Positions 42,801 through 52,807 of a stretch of DNA of 64,000 nt are shown here, one piece after another. The notes beneath the pieces are model-generated. The model saw only the letters and a program-made list of their open reading frames with translations. It ran no database searches and had not been told where the DNA came from. The position numbers and the translations under genes were made by a program. The stretch's first letter is position 1. Each line of letters starts with the position of its first letter. This DNA is from Prorocentrum cordatum (lineage: Eukaryota > Sar > Dinophyceae > Prorocentrales > Prorocentraceae): assembly GCA_963575745.1 (NCBI GenBank), contig CAUYUJ010019915.1, forward strand, positions 490,332 through 554,331, written 5' to 3'.

Positions 42801-44150
42801 AGGAGATCGGTTAAAGGGGCCGCAGTAAATTAGCGGCGCCCGCTCAAGAGGCCAACATGTGGTCAACCTCTGACTTAAGTCGATGTTGGTCTTCTCACCG
42901 GGGCCAAGCAAACGCTCTGACATCTCGCGCCCCCCGCCGTCCAGGCCCAGGGGGAGAACATAGGGGGAGGTGTAAACCCCTTCCCGAAGGAGAAGAAGAG
43001 ACAAAGGGCTCACGCCGTACAGGGCTGGTGGTAATAGTCAGAATCACTCGCAAGAGCTCCCAAGTGCAGGCAGTGCTTGGGGAACAAAGGCGCGACACGC
43101 TGCATTTGGCAAGAGCCGCGCAGTCATCCAGGGGCCACTGCGTGAATGCTTGATCGTAGTGTACGGCACGCCTCTCCTTCCACTGTTGCTCCTCATCTTC
43201 CTCCTCGCCGGTCTCGTTGCCCTCGTCTTCCTCATCCTTCTCCAGCCCCCCACCGGAAGGAACTGATTGCCCTCGCCGAGGCGAACGACGTCAGCAAATC
43301 GCGGATGATGCGGCTCGCCTATCCCGTCTTGAACGCCACTTGGTCCGAGGAGACCTTGGGGGTCTTTGGATCGCACCATGGCGACGGTGGCAGAAGGAGG
43401 GTTGGATGTCAGAACGGATGGGGCTGGGAGAGGGAGGGGAATTGGGACGAAGGGAGTGGGGGTGTGGGGGAGGGAGAGCAAGAATTGTGGTGAAACAGTG
43501 AGGAGACATTGTTTCTCACGATGTGGGCTTCCGTACGGCCCCCACAATGGCCCAGAAGGCCTCCAAAGCGCTCGAGGACGTCGGTCTGTGACAGTTTCGG
43601 GCATGTGGGGATTTCGGAGTGTTGGGATTTCGGAGTCGCGACCCCGTTCCGAGGCTTTCGGACAAGCCGCGCGACGAATCCCAGGATTTCGCGCGAGAGC
43701 GCCCAATATACCATCGCCCACGCGGTCAGGGCTTTGGGCACGGGGCCGCTGCCCCCCCCCCCCGCGCTGGCACTCCGAGGACCATCGCCTGCGCTCGACG
43801 GGGCCGGCCCCGGCGGTCTCACGCCCCCTCTCGGGCGTCCCGGTTCCCGGCGGAGCCTTTTTCTCGTCCCGCCGATGGGCCACTCATCCCCGCGGGTGCG
43901 GGCCCGCCGTGCCACCCCTGAGAGGCCCGATGGGATTACTCGAAGGGGTCCACCGACGTGGGGGGCGCGGAAACTTACGTCCTTGGGCCGTGGCGTCTCC
44001 GCTGCTCGAGGCTGGCGGCCAAGTGGGGGTGGCGCCGGTGGCCGCGTCTCGGGGTGGCATCTCGAGGCACCTCGCATCGGCGGCGCAGATGTGACGCCTG
44101 GGACAGGGAGGAAGTTTATGTTTAGGCGAACGACGCGCAGAAACTTATTT
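42801..44150. other. No recognised gene; possible short exon
   Basis: Around 43255-43380 the + frame reads KELIALAEANDVSKSRMMRL followed by AYPVLNATWSEETLG, which has protein-like composition after an AG. No family is recognised. The rest of the interval shows GC-rich low-complexity frames. Confidence 0.3.
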
Positions 44151-44156
44151 GTTTTA

Positions 44157-44285
44157 GGCGCTCCGCGCGGATTTCTTGGATCTGCGTTGGGCCCCCCTGG
44201 CGGCGCCTCCGGCGCCGCCCCTGGCGCGCTCCGCGCGCCAGGGAGGGAGGTCCAGCGCAGATCCGAGAAGGCCGCGCGGAGCTCC
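44157..44285. mobile_element. GCGCTCCGCGCGG hairpin family, copy
   Basis: Left arm GGCGCTCCGCGCGGATTTCT and the inverted right arm (GAAGGCCGCGCGGAGCTCC) enclose GGATCTGCG/CGCAGATCC and GGCGCC palindromes. Flanks differ from the copy at 14934-15073, which supports dispersal. Confidence 0.8.
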
Positions 44286-44289
44286 GAAA

Positions 44290-45435
44290 GTTTTGTGTTT
44301 CTGTTCGTATGTGTTCCCCGAAGGCATGGGCGGTGCACAGGCGTGCTGGCGCCCTGTGCGCCCAGACTTGGACAGGCTTTTGCAGCGCAGGCGGGAAAAA
44401 GAGCAGGCGTAGGCCGAGGCTTTTAAAGTCAAGAGCCTCGTAGAAGGACCGCTCTGGGCTTAGGGGGGACTCTGCTTTTCGGGCCGCTCCTCAGAGTCAG
44501 GTCGGGGAGACGTTTCGTGGCCACGCCTCGCCTTTGCCAGAGAAGCTCGTTCGTTCCTTATTCAGCGTTCCGTATGGCAGCGCGGTGGCTGTACAAGCCT
44601 TGGGAGGTGGCTCGGCACAGTCTTCCAAGACGGCGAGCCCTGTGAACCCGTCGCAGCTCCAAATCTTCACTCATCACGGCTAGTTAGTAGTGCAATTGTT
44701 GCAGCTTGTCCTCCGCCTACTGCCCCGATTCCGTCATCCATCCACCAACCCCGCTGGCTCTCTCGCCCATGGGTATACTCAAGGCACCTTGCTGACGATG
44801 TTGACGCTGGTTCGAGAATTGTAATGGTTGTCGGATTGAGTACTTGTGGCTGACATGGCCTGCACGGTCCCCGCATCCTTTCTTTCTCTCTTTGCTCATC
44901 CTTGATTCGTCGGCCCGTCGGACGGGTAATCCCAAGGCCATGTGGATCATGGAAGCCATCGACAATGCCTGGGACGGGTCCACCAGCCTGAACGACATAG
45001 TCGACTCTTTAACGGTGCTTGGCGGGGAAGAGGAGGAGGAGGGAAGAGTAGAGTAGAGGAGGACCTCGAAGGGAAAAGTGGTAAGGGTGAGGGAGTATGG
45101 ATCTGCGAGGGGAAGGGGGAGGAGAATCTGATGAAGGGAAGACATGAGGAATTGAAGGAGAGGCTTGGTTTGCCTCAGAAGAGCCAGGTCCGCGAAACAA
45201 ACTAGACAGACATCAGAAATGTCCCACGAGCGCCCGAGGGACGAAGAGGGCCGAAGGAACGACCGATCTGTCATCAGAAGACAGCTCGCCGCTTGGGCCC
45301 CACCGCCAGCCCAAACGGCCAGCATACATCGGGCGTAGCCCCGCACGCATCTGGATGCCCACGCTTCGTCCTCGTATTCCTCGCGGGCCCCCAGCACGGT
45401 GAGTGTGTTGACGGCGTCCTGGTCGTGCCAGAGGC
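44290..45435. other. No recognised gene
   Basis: A 70-codon + frame at 44844-45056 contains GNPKAMWIMEAIDNAWDGST, which looks protein-like but is equally open on the minus strand. I cannot assign it. Confidence 0.3.
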
Positions 45436-45439
45436 ATAC

Positions 45440-46245
45440 ATAGGTTGCGCCCTCGGCCGCCGAGAATACAGCAGTCTTCTATCGGTTGCGCCATAGGTTT
45501 CGCTTTCTGGCGCCGAGAATAAAGCTGTCTCCTATTGCGCCAGAGGTTGCGCCTTCGGCCGCCGACAATCAAACCGTCTTCTACCGGTTGCAACATAGAT
45601 TGAGCCCTCTGCGGCCGAGAATAATACCGTTTCCTATCGGTTGCGCCACAGGTTGCGCCCTCTGCGGCCGAGCATAAAGCCGCTTCCCATTGGTTGGGCC
45701 ATAGGTTGCGCCTTGAACAGTCTCGCCTTGGTTGCGCCATACGGCCGAGAATAAAACCGTCTCCCATCGGTTGCGTCATAGGTTGCGCCCTCGGCGGCCG
45801 AGAGCTAAACCGCTTCTGATTGGTTGCGCCATAGGTTGCGCCGTCGGTCGCCAATAATCAAATCGTCTCCGACCCGTTGCGCCATCGGTTGAGCCCTCTG
45901 CGGCCGAGCCTAAAACCGTCTCCTCCTGGTTGCGCCATAGGTTGCGCCCCCGGCCGCCGAGAATACAACCGTCTCCTCTTGGTTGCGCCATAGGTTTCGC
46001 TTTCTGGTGCCGAGGATAAGACCGTTTCCTATCGGCTGCGGCATGGGTTGCGCCCCCTGCGGCCGAGAGCAAACCGTCTCTTGCTGGTTGCGCCATAGAT
46101 TTCGCCTTCGGCCGCCGAGCATAAAACCGTCTCCGATCGGTTGCGGCATCGGCTGGGTCCTCGGCGGCCGAGCATGAAACCGTCTCCTCTTGGTTGCGCC
46201 ATAGGTTGCGACTTCGGCGTCCGAGAATAAAACCGTCGCGTAACG
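45440..46245. repeat. 53-bp tandem array, about 15 copies
   Basis: The unit runs GGTTGCGCCATAGGTTGCGC, then CCTCGGCCGCCGAGAATAAA and ACCGTCTCCTAT. Because 53 is not a multiple of three, the minus-strand frames rotate through the three phases of the unit (MAQP, GATYGAT, RNLWRN), the sign of a non-coding array. Confidence 0.9.
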
Positions 46246-46261
46246 AGTGCGACCTGTCATT

Positions 46262-46316
46262 TCAGTTCAGTTCAGTTCAGTTTACTTCAGTCCAGTCGAG
46301 TCCAGTCCAGGCCTGT
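46262..46316 (+). repeat. TTCAG / CCAGT pentamer run
   Basis: (TTCAG)n at 46261-46290 passes into GTCCA-type pentamers. Confidence 0.8.
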
Positions 46317-46731
46317 CCAGCTTACCTCGTGAGAAGGAACAAATTCGGGCTACGCCCGAGAAAAGCTACAAAGGGGCCCGACGCTTCACACTGCGCACGC
46401 AAGCACATCCCACGTCAAAACACGGGGGAAAGCTTTCGGGCCCTCCAGGAGCCCGAAGGACCCCTGGGAGGTGTTCCCGGTCGTAGATCTTATCTCCGCC
46501 CTGGACCCCGGTCCCGACAGCGTGAGGGACGCAGGCGAGTTCGTCCGCGCGGACGTTGGCGCGCAAGCCGCCCTCGCAAGGTCGCGCGTGGGCGCACTCG
46601 TCTCCAATGGAGGCGTTCCGCGCCCAGCGGCCCACGTCGGCCGGAGCGCAGGGTCGCCATGCCCTCTCGCGTGAGGCCTCTTCTCGGGGACGCATAGGCC
46701 TCGAGTTCTCCTAATTCTTGTAATTTCTCTT
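46317..46731. other. No recognisable gene
   Basis: Unassigned sequence between the pentamer run and the TCC run that precedes the LINE. Confidence 0.4.
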
Positions 46732-46751
46732 CCTCCTCCTCCTCCTCCTCC

Positions 46752-46803
46752 TCCGTAGCCATTTTGGTTCAAGCCATTTTGGCTCAAGCCATGTTGGCTC
46801 AAG
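46752..46803 (+). other. Triple spliced-leader stack (DinoSL relicts)
   Basis: 46752-46773 is a 22-nt leader with one change (GGTTCAAG for GGCTCAAG). 46774-46788 is a 15-nt relict identical to the leader's 3' part, CCATTTTGGCTCAAG. 46789-46803 is a second 15-nt relict with one change (CCATGTTGG). The 15-nt length equals the part of the leader after its internal TAG, i.e. what remains when that AG serves as the next trans-splice acceptor. Confidence 0.92.
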
Positions 46804-46925
46804 TAAAACATTTCCCAAGGCAGCTGGCCGTTCAGCTCGGTTCCATTCCATAACTCACTGGACCGTGAGGCCGCCCAGCCCACGGCTCCGCTCCATATTC
46901 GCAAGACGAAGCTCACCGTCACACA

Positions 46926-46953
46926 ATTACTAATTCAACTAATTCGATTGCAG
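46926..46953 (+). promoter_or_regulatory. Candidate splice acceptor in the LINE leader
   Basis: ACTAATTCAACTAATTC followed by GATTGCAG/GT has a branch-point-like CTAAT and a CAG end. If used for trans-splicing it would replace the leader stack. Speculative. Confidence 0.3.
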
Positions 46954-47027
46954 GTATTTGGATTGGCTCTTCTCTCGCTTGGCATCGGACAGGCAACACG
47001 TGGCATAGTGCTGTACCACACTTCCGT

Positions 47028-47330
47028 ATGGACTCCGCCTCCGCTTCTTCACGAAGTGACTCCAAGAGCAGAAGTCAGGCCAGTGGACACCGTCGGGATC
47101 GCCGCAGACATTCAGAAAGGCGCGACAGAGATAGAGACCGCGACCGTGATCGACATCGCCGACGTGATAAGGATCGACGCCAACGCATTTCTTCATCTGA
47201 AGGTTCACGCCCGCCGCGCAAAGGACACAGTGGACGCTCTAAGGCCCTCTCGAACGTGAAGCTAACGGCGCCCCTCGTGGATTTCATTCAGCAGCCACGC
47301 AAGACGCATGGCAGCGAGCAGCACTGGAAT
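47028..47330 (+). CDS. LINE Arg/Ser-rich N-terminal frame
   Basis: From the first ATG (47028), 225 bp after the leader stack, the frame reads MDSASASSRSDSKSRSQASG, then an Arg/Asp repeat (RDRDRDRDRHRRRDKDRRQR) and a basic Ser/Pro segment. RS/RD domains bind RNA or splicing proteins, so it may be the N-terminus of ORF1p. The frame stays open to 48203, but beyond about 47330 it is the wrong phase of the coiled-coil protein. A one-base frame change or unrecognised splice would join the two. Confidence 0.5.
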
Positions 47331-47332
47331 AA

Positions 47333-48460
47333 CTCGATGCAGCACCTACTTTTCCCTCTCAAGAACAAGCTCACTGGCAAGCTCATCAACACGCACAGCA
47401 AGAACGACAAGCACGTGAACACCATGAAGCTCAAACCGCACGCGACACCCACGAAGCCGCACAGCTACCCGCCGCACAGCTTCCTGCCGCCCCAGCTCAT
47501 GCAGCAGAAGGCAACGCCACGCCAGCAGGCGGACCGTGGTCTCAATCAACGCTGGACCCAGACATTCAGCGCGAGCTCAAGCAGATCATGGCATCACAAG
47601 TGGCAGCAATCAATACCGCAGTTGGAGAAACAGTATCCGCCTCGCAAGCGCAGTTCATTGCCGCTCTACAGCGACATGAAGCAGCTACCACTCGCAGATT
47701 GGATGGGCAAGAACAAGACCTCATGGCTATCAAGATCGCTCAAGCCAAACAAGAATCACAACATAAGGAAGTCTGGAGTGCCATCCAGCGTATCAATCAG
47801 CAGCTCAGCCTGGGCGAAGCCGATGCTCCCATCCTGGACATGGCCAAGCTCTCAGACTGGGATCGCGAGCCCGATCCCGCCATCTACATTCTCTCCCCCG
47901 CGCAGCCCATCGACGCTGCCGCAGTTCGCACGTCCATCACAAAATGGTTGGATGCAGCAGAAGTGGCCCCGCAGCAGTTCCAGATTCACGGTGAAGGACC
48001 CAATCGGCGCTACATACTTCAGCTTCTGGGCGGCCGATCTGTCGCCATTACCAAATCCATTGCGCTCGCTCGTGCCCTTCAGTTTCCAGGACGAGGAGGT
48101 TACAGAAAGTTCACAGTTCAGACCCCCACCAACTGCGTCATCAACCACGGCCAGTACGTCCCGCTCTACGTCAACCCCGATAAGAACATCAAGCGCATCA
48201 TAATGGAAACTCAAACTAAAAAGCTACTCGCTCTTTGTCAGGCCCACTACCCCACCCACAATTGGCGCGCGCGTCGTGATCAAGGACGTATTTTCTGCAA
48301 CACCATCCCCACCGCCAAACTGGAGCTCACTGGCATGGACGCGGCAACGGTAATTCGTTGGAATCCAGATGCGTTGGCCAATGTTCCTATCAACAAAGCC
48401 ACCATCGCTGCAGAATTTGCCGCTCTCTACAAAGCTGAGGACACAGTACAATGGCTTTAA
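47333..48460 (+). CDS. LINE ORF1 protein (coiled-coil, nucleic-acid-binding type)
   Basis: Open from just after TAA 47330-47332 to TAA 48458-48460; the first ATG in phase is 47588, so the true start is uncertain or lies in the upstream Arg/Ser frame. An Ala/Gln/His-rich region (about 47340-47540) precedes a long helix with heptad-like spacing (IQRELKQIMASQVAAINTAV to VWSAIQRINQQLSLG). A mixed alpha/beta C-terminal half follows (RRYILQLLGGRSVAITKSIA, then RRDQGRIFCNTI). This layout, a coiled coil followed by a globular basic domain, is that of L1-type ORF1 proteins, which coat the element RNA. I cannot confirm an RRM by eye. The stop overlaps the next ORF by 10 bases. Confidence 0.6.
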   Translation, partial: LDAAPTFPSQEQAHWQAHQHAQQERQAREHHEAQTARDTHEAAQLPAAQLPAAPAHAAEGNATPAGGPWSQSTLDPDIQRELKQIMASQVAAINTAVGETVSASQAQFIAALQRHEAATTRRLDGQEQDLMAIKIAQAKQESQHKEVWSAIQRINQQLSLGEADAPILDMAKLSDWDREPDPAIYILSPAQPIDAAAVRTSITKWLDAAEVAPQQFQIHGEGPNRRYILQLLGGRSVAITKSIALARALQFPGRGGYRKFTVQTPTNCVINHGQYVPLYVNPDKNIKRIIMETQTKKLLALCQAHYPTHNWRARRDQGRIFCNTIPTAKLELTGMDAATVIRWNPDALANVPINKATIAAEFAALYKAEDTVQWL

Positions 48461-48879
48461 CAAACGCTGGTCTCCATGGAGAACCACGACCACAGACGGA
48501 GACCATGCTAGACCTCCTGGGTCTGAAGCACCACGAGGACATCGGCCTCATCCCCCACAGCGCCTTCAGCCAGCTCCTGACCTCCAGCTCCCTTGCCCCG
48601 AAGCTGCGCAAGCTCCTCTTCAGCCTGAACGTGCGCCACAGGAACCCATATCAGATCTTCAGCATCATAGAGCACCAGCAGATCTACCTGCACCGCGACG
48701 ACAGGCACATGGGGATTGGGACGCCCCTGGTGCCCCCAAGGGACAGGAGAGCCATTCAGATGTTATTTCAGATTTCTCGGGCCTGGAGTGCCCACCAGGT
48801 TCGCTACTTCCGCAGCATGATCTGCCTCATCTCGCGCGAGCTCTACTTCTTCCCGAACAAGATCACATTCTCAAAATAG
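48451..48879 (+). CDS. LINE extra ORF, 142 residues, unknown function
   Basis: The start ATG lies inside ATGGCTTTAA, so it overlaps the ORF1 stop by 10 bases. It ends at TAG 48877-48879, two bases before the endonuclease ATG. Such tight packing suggests coupled re-initiation in one RNA. The protein begins MALTNAGLHGEPRPQTETML and has no low complexity. Segments LAPKLRKLLFSLNVRHRNPY and RAWSAHQVRYFRSMICLISR look like amphipathic, basic helices that could bind RNA. It shows no zinc-finger or enzyme motif and I do not recognise a family. Most LINEs have two ORFs, so a conserved middle ORF would be unusual. That it is intact while the EN-RT frame is broken is compatible with a real gene but does not prove it. 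Confidence 0.55.
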   Translation: MALTNAGLHGEPRPQTETMLDLLGLKHHEDIGLIPHSAFSQLLTSSSLAPKLRKLLFSLNVRHRNPYQIFSIIEHQQIYLHRDDRHMGIGTPLVPPRDRRAIQMLFQISRAWSAHQVRYFRSMICLISRELYFFPNKITFSK

Positions 48880-48881
48880 AT

Positions 48882-50062
48882 ATGATTCAGAATGGCTCGG
48901 CCTCAACTTTCAGCTCATCTTCGGCTTCTTCGTCATCGTCCTCTTCTAGCGCTTCTTCATCCTCGTCGGACTCCAGCTCGTCATTCAACAACTGTCGGTC
49001 ACGAACTACACGTACACGTACTCGCCCTTCTACAGCTGATACGGCAGGCAGCTACATCTGTTGGAACGCTCGCGGGCTACTCTGTCATGATGATGCCAAG
49101 CGCTGGGGAAAGATACGGCAGCTCGTTCCCTTCGCGCGCAAGCAGTCGCTCATCGCTCTCCAAGAGGTGCACAGCACACAGCTCGATCTCGAATCACACC
49201 TCGGCAAGCTTCCCTACGACTATCAGGTCTTCTTCAGTGGCTTCCCTCACAACCGCGGCAAGGGCGGCATTGCCCTCTTAGTACCGACGCCATCGATGTC
49301 GACGACCTCCACCTCACTTTGGCCAGCGATACGCGGGAGGGCGGCTGTCCTCCATGTGGCCAACCACACCACAGGCTTCGAAACGCTCATCATGAATGTA
49401 CACACTCACGACCTGCAGGCTAAGGATATGGGTAGAGTGACGGAAGCGTGGCATGCTTCCCGTCAATGGGCAGCGCAGAACCCTCATCAGCGGCTATTCA
49501 TTGCCATGGGCGATTTCAACACCAGTGCGGTCCCCTCCTTTAACTTCAAGGATCCATCAGCACGCTGGCGCCCAATGGCACCTGATGGACAGTATCAGCG
49601 CGAACAAACACGTTGGCGCCAATTGTTCGCCTCACTCACGGAAGTTACGCACGACCTGCCCACGCACTTCTCGGCCAACGCACAAGCGGCTACCGCCATA
49701 GACCGCATCTTCGTATCGCTGTCGGGCATCGATCTCATGAATGTTGACGCTCACCTCAAGATCCACAAAGACGGCGCTGCCTTATCAGATAAATGCCTCA
49801 GTGACCACGCGATCCTGCACCTGCTGCTGGTCAGCGCATCGGCGGCGCAGAAGGAGGAACAGGCCATTGATCCGCCCATCTTCCACGACCCCACGTACCT
49901 GCGCCACTTCAACTTCCTGAAGGACAACATCGCCTCGGCAGCTCTCACGCCTACTGGGGCCTGGAAACAACACAAGCTCATCATCAAAGAAGCGGCTCGC
50001 CTCACTCGTAATCTTCAACAGCGAGCCACCCTACATGATCAAAGCCGGGAGGCTTACTACAC
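48882..50062 (+). CDS. LINE ORF: APE-type endonuclease domain
   Basis: Begins at ATG 48882 with a Ser-rich N-terminus (residues 5-35), then an endonuclease/exonuclease/phosphatase fold. The APE motifs appear in order: WNARGL (Asn62), QEVH (Glu95), GDFN (Asp211, Asn213), AIDRIF (Asp274) and SDH (Asp308, His309). These are the metal- and phosphate-binding residues of LINE endonucleases, which nick the target DNA to prime reverse transcription. After the domain, PTYLRHFNFLKDNIASAAL starts the linker to RT. Phase changes near 50060: this frame stays open to 50234, but the protein continues in the frame of the next entry, which implies a one-base indel or programmed frameshift. Confidence 0.85.
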
Positions 50063-51447
50063 TACGTGCCATTGCTCGGACGGTATGGCGAAGAGACTCA
50101 GACACAGCTGCGCTCCTCATGGCCACGACGGACATTGGCGCCGCTCACCTTCACCTTACCGACAATGGGCCCGAGCTCATCAACAGAGACGGGTACATCA
50201 AGCTTATGGGTGCAGCAGTTACCGCAGACTATGACAGACGCGTCGCCATCGCTACGAAGCGCCAGCTCCAGTCCCACGCCGAGGTGCAGATGGACCAGGC
50301 CGGCAGCCGCAAGGCCGCGTTGCAGCTCATGCGCCGGGCGCAGGCCTGGAACCCATTTCGTCGTCGCCTCGTTCTAGCAGGACTTAGAATTCCGAAAGAG
50401 GGGGCACCCACCAAAGCCCTCCCCACCACCAGCTCACCCGAGGGCATTTTCGGAGGGCTTCAGAAGTTCTGGCAGCCCATCTTCTCGAGCAAGAACGTGG
50501 GCCCCAACGCGGTCCAGTCGTGCTTGGCCCAGCACCTCCCCGTCTTCGATTGCGCGGACCTGCGGGTTCCAGCTCTTCAGGACTTTCAGAGAGCCCTACG
50601 TAAGGTACGTCACACTGCCCCAGGCCCTGACCAGATACCTTATGCTGCATGGGCTACCTCTCCAGGCTCCTCTCAGATCTTATATGACCTCATGATGCAG
50701 ATGTTCGAAACAGGAATGGCCCCGTTTCAGTTCAACGATTCCATCTTCGCGTTTCTTCCAAAAGGTGATGAGCCCCAGGACCAATACGCCGTATTTCGTG
50801 CTCCAGGTGCCACTCGCCCCCTCTCCCTAAAGAACTGCGACGCCAAACTGATTGCCCACGTCGTGAACATGGGCTTAGTGGATATGGTCAAAGAGAGAAC
50901 GGTAGACACGCAACAGGGATTTGTAAAGGGCCGTAATTTTGGACGACGCGTTCCGACGCTAGATTCTGAAGCCCGTAGAGCAGGCCATTCCCCAGCTGCC
51001 CTAGATGCCCTTCCCATCTTAGTCAGTTTCGATATCAAGGCCGCCTTCCCATCCTTAGGATGGGAATTCCTGTTTGCTTCTCTGGCGGCTCACGGAGTTC
51101 CCCCAGGGTATCTCAATGTCATCCGTGCGCTTTACCATTCTCCAGGGGCGTGGGCCCGCGTCGGTGGCCAGCTTCAATACATGTTCGAAATCGGCTCTGG
51201 GGTGCTTCAGGGCTGTCCTCTTTCAGGATCAATCTGGGCCCTTGCGTTTGATGCCCCCATCCGTCATCTCGTCCAGATTCTAAACCTTCTTCCTGGATCT
51301 GATAAGCTCGGGGCCTGCGCAGATGATCTGGGCCTTGTCCTCGCTCGCCTTGGAACTCTCCCTTTCCTCCTTCCCCCTTTTCGGGCCATTGCTACCCTCG
51401 CAGGACTCGAACTTCAGATTCAGAAGACAGTGATTGTGCCCTTGTAG
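50035..51447 (+). CDS. LINE reverse transcriptase domain
   Basis: Continues the endonuclease ORF after the frame change near 50060 (TLRAIARTVWRRDSDTAALL...). RT motifs in order are TAPGPDQIPYAAW, FAFLPKG, TRPLSLKNCDAKLIA, QQGFVKGRNF, motif A VSFDIKAAFPSLGWEF (Asp codon 51031), motif B SGVLQGCPLSGS (Gln codon 51208), motif C ACADDLGLVL (Asp codons 51322 and 51325), and motif D LELQIQKTVIVPL. The catalytic triad is complete. ADD in place of YADD is a modest variation. The frame stops at TAG 51445-51447 directly after motif D, in phase with the C-terminal region, so the stop looks like a point mutation. Confidence 0.9.
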   Translation: MIKAGRLTTLRAIARTVWRRDSDTAALLMATTDIGAAHLHLTDNGPELINRDGYIKLMGAAVTADYDRRVAIATKRQLQSHAEVQMDQAGSRKAALQLMRRAQAWNPFRRRLVLAGLRIPKEGAPTKALPTTSSPEGIFGGLQKFWQPIFSSKNVGPNAVQSCLAQHLPVFDCADLRVPALQDFQRALRKVRHTAPGPDQIPYAAWATSPGSSQILYDLMMQMFETGMAPFQFNDSIFAFLPKGDEPQDQYAVFRAPGATRPLSLKNCDAKLIAHVVNMGLVDMVKERTVDTQQGFVKGRNFGRRVPTLDSEARRAGHSPAALDALPILVSFDIKAAFPSLGWEFLFASLAAHGVPPGYLNVIRALYHSPGAWARVGGQLQYMFEIGSGVLQGCPLSGSIWALAFDAPIRHLVQILNLLPGSDKLGACADDLGLVLARLGTLPFLLPPFRAIATLAGLELQIQKTVIVPL

Positions 51448-52722
51448 CCCGCCTTCTCACCTGCCGTGCAATCCCTCACTCAACGCTTGCTCAAATTTCT
51501 AGTCCCAGAGTGGCAGCACATTCAAATTGCCGAGTACGCCCGCTATCTAGGGGTACTCATCGGTCCCGCCGTCACTCTAGACATCCAATGGAAGGCCGCA
51601 TTCGACAAATACTGGCTACGGGTGGCGCAGCTTGCGGCGAGCGCGCCTGGCCCCTCAGTTGCCATCAAGTTATATAACACATGTGTTATAACTGTGCTGT
51701 CGTATCTCACGCAATATTTCCCGTTCCCTGCCACATTTCTGCGGCACGAACGCTGCGCGCTGCACAACATTATGCGTGCACCCCCCAACTCCTGGAGCCT
51801 CGTCGACCTCCTCGGTACTCGCTCGTGGTCGCCCTCGTCCTCCCCCAATTCACTGGTCACGCTTTCACTCGCAGCTGCCTGGCGCGCCGCCACTGCCACG
51901 CTTCCCGACTGGAAGCCGCTGTATCGCGCTCTCGTCCTGGCCCAGGACCAGCTCAACCCAGAACTGTCTCTGGCGGATTTGGGGCAGGCCCGTATTCGGG
52001 CCACGATCTCGCTTGTGTTTTGGAAAAGTCCAGGTATCGTGGAATACTGGCGAGACCTCGCCGACGGTCAGCCGCCATACGATGTTTCACTGCCCATCTG
52101 GCGCTCGGCGCAACAAGCCGCTGCAGACGAGCACGCTGCTGCCACCAACGAAGCGCGCCGCTCTAGGGTCCAGCGAACTCTTGCCTCGGTCCTCCACGCC
52201 TCCGTCTACCCCGACAAGTTCGCAGAGACCCTAGCGCGCCGCCTCTCGTCGGCTCTCCCAGAAATCGTGCTCCCCCCAGCCCTACCAACCCGCTGGAAGG
52301 AGCTATCAGAATACCTTTCAAAGAAAGCTCCAGCCATCCGCTGGGCTGTCTTTAAAACGCTAGCGGGAGCATGGTGGACCAGTCACCGATTCCCATGTGG
52401 ACCGCGCCGCACGTGTCTGCTCGGGTGCGAAGCTTGCCCTGACCGTCTCGGCCACTACCTCACCTGTCCTCGCCTTCTTCACTTCCTCGCGTTACCTCGT
52501 TCCTTTCTCTCCTCGGACCCCCTCGTGCGAATTGGCCTAGGGACGTCAGAGCAACACGCAAACCCAGAGCACACAGTTTCAGAAGCTGTTCGCAGGACAG
52601 CACTTTCATTTCACTTCTACAACAAACTGCGTATCATTACGCACGCCGCGCCCCGCGCCGCGCTTCTTTACACTACAGGCACTGAGTGCCTAGCTGCTGC
52701 ACTGCATGCGATGCGGCCATAG
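51448..52722 (+). CDS. LINE RT thumb and C-terminal zinc knuckle
   Basis: Same phase as the RT, after the TAG. IAEYARYLGVLIGPAVT is the usual post-motif-D (motif E region) segment of LINE RTs, and a helical region follows. Near the end, CGPRRTCLLGCEACPDRLGH continues with YLTC, giving C-x2-C-x5-H-x3-C (codons 52426, 52435, 52453, 52465). This is a C-terminal knuckle found in many LINEs and probably binds nucleic acid. Translation ends at TAG 52720-52722, about 85 bp before the TCC tail. No RNase H domain is evident. Confidence 0.85.
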   Translation, partial: PAFSPAVQSLTQRLLKFLVPEWQHIQIAEYARYLGVLIGPAVTLDIQWKAAFDKYWLRVAQLAASAPGPSVAIKLYNTCVITVLSYLTQYFPFPATFLRHERCALHNIMRAPPNSWSLVDLLGTRSWSPSSSPNSLVTLSLAAAWRAATATLPDWKPLYRALVLAQDQLNPELSLADLGQARIRATISLVFWKSPGIVEYWRDLADGQPPYDVSLPIWRSAQQAAADEHAAATNEARRSRVQRTLASVLHASVYPDKFAETLARRLSSALPEIVLPPALPTRWKELSEYLSKKAPAIRWAVFKTLAGAWWTSHRFPCGPRRTCLLGCEACPDRLGHYLTCPRLLHFLALPRSFLSSDPLVRIGLGTSEQHANPEHTVSEAVRRTALSFHFYNKLRIITHAAPRAALLYTTGTECLAAALHAMRP

Positions 52723-52807
52723 ACGAGACAAGCGGACACGCGGACACTTGCCCTCTTCTCGCGTCTTGCCCGCCTGCCCTCGTCTCGTTCCTTCTTGGTA
52801 CGGTCGC

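Noticed and set aside
45213-46260. Minus-strand repeat protein with MAQP and GATYGAT motifs
   Set aside because: The 53-bp unit is not a multiple of three, so the apparent motifs are the three phases of one non-coding unit.
47330-48203. Continuation of the Arg/Ser-rich frame beyond 47330 as ORF1
   Set aside because: Beyond this point that phase is Ser/Pro/Trp-rich nonsense, whereas the other phase gives the coiled-coil ORF1 protein up to 48460.
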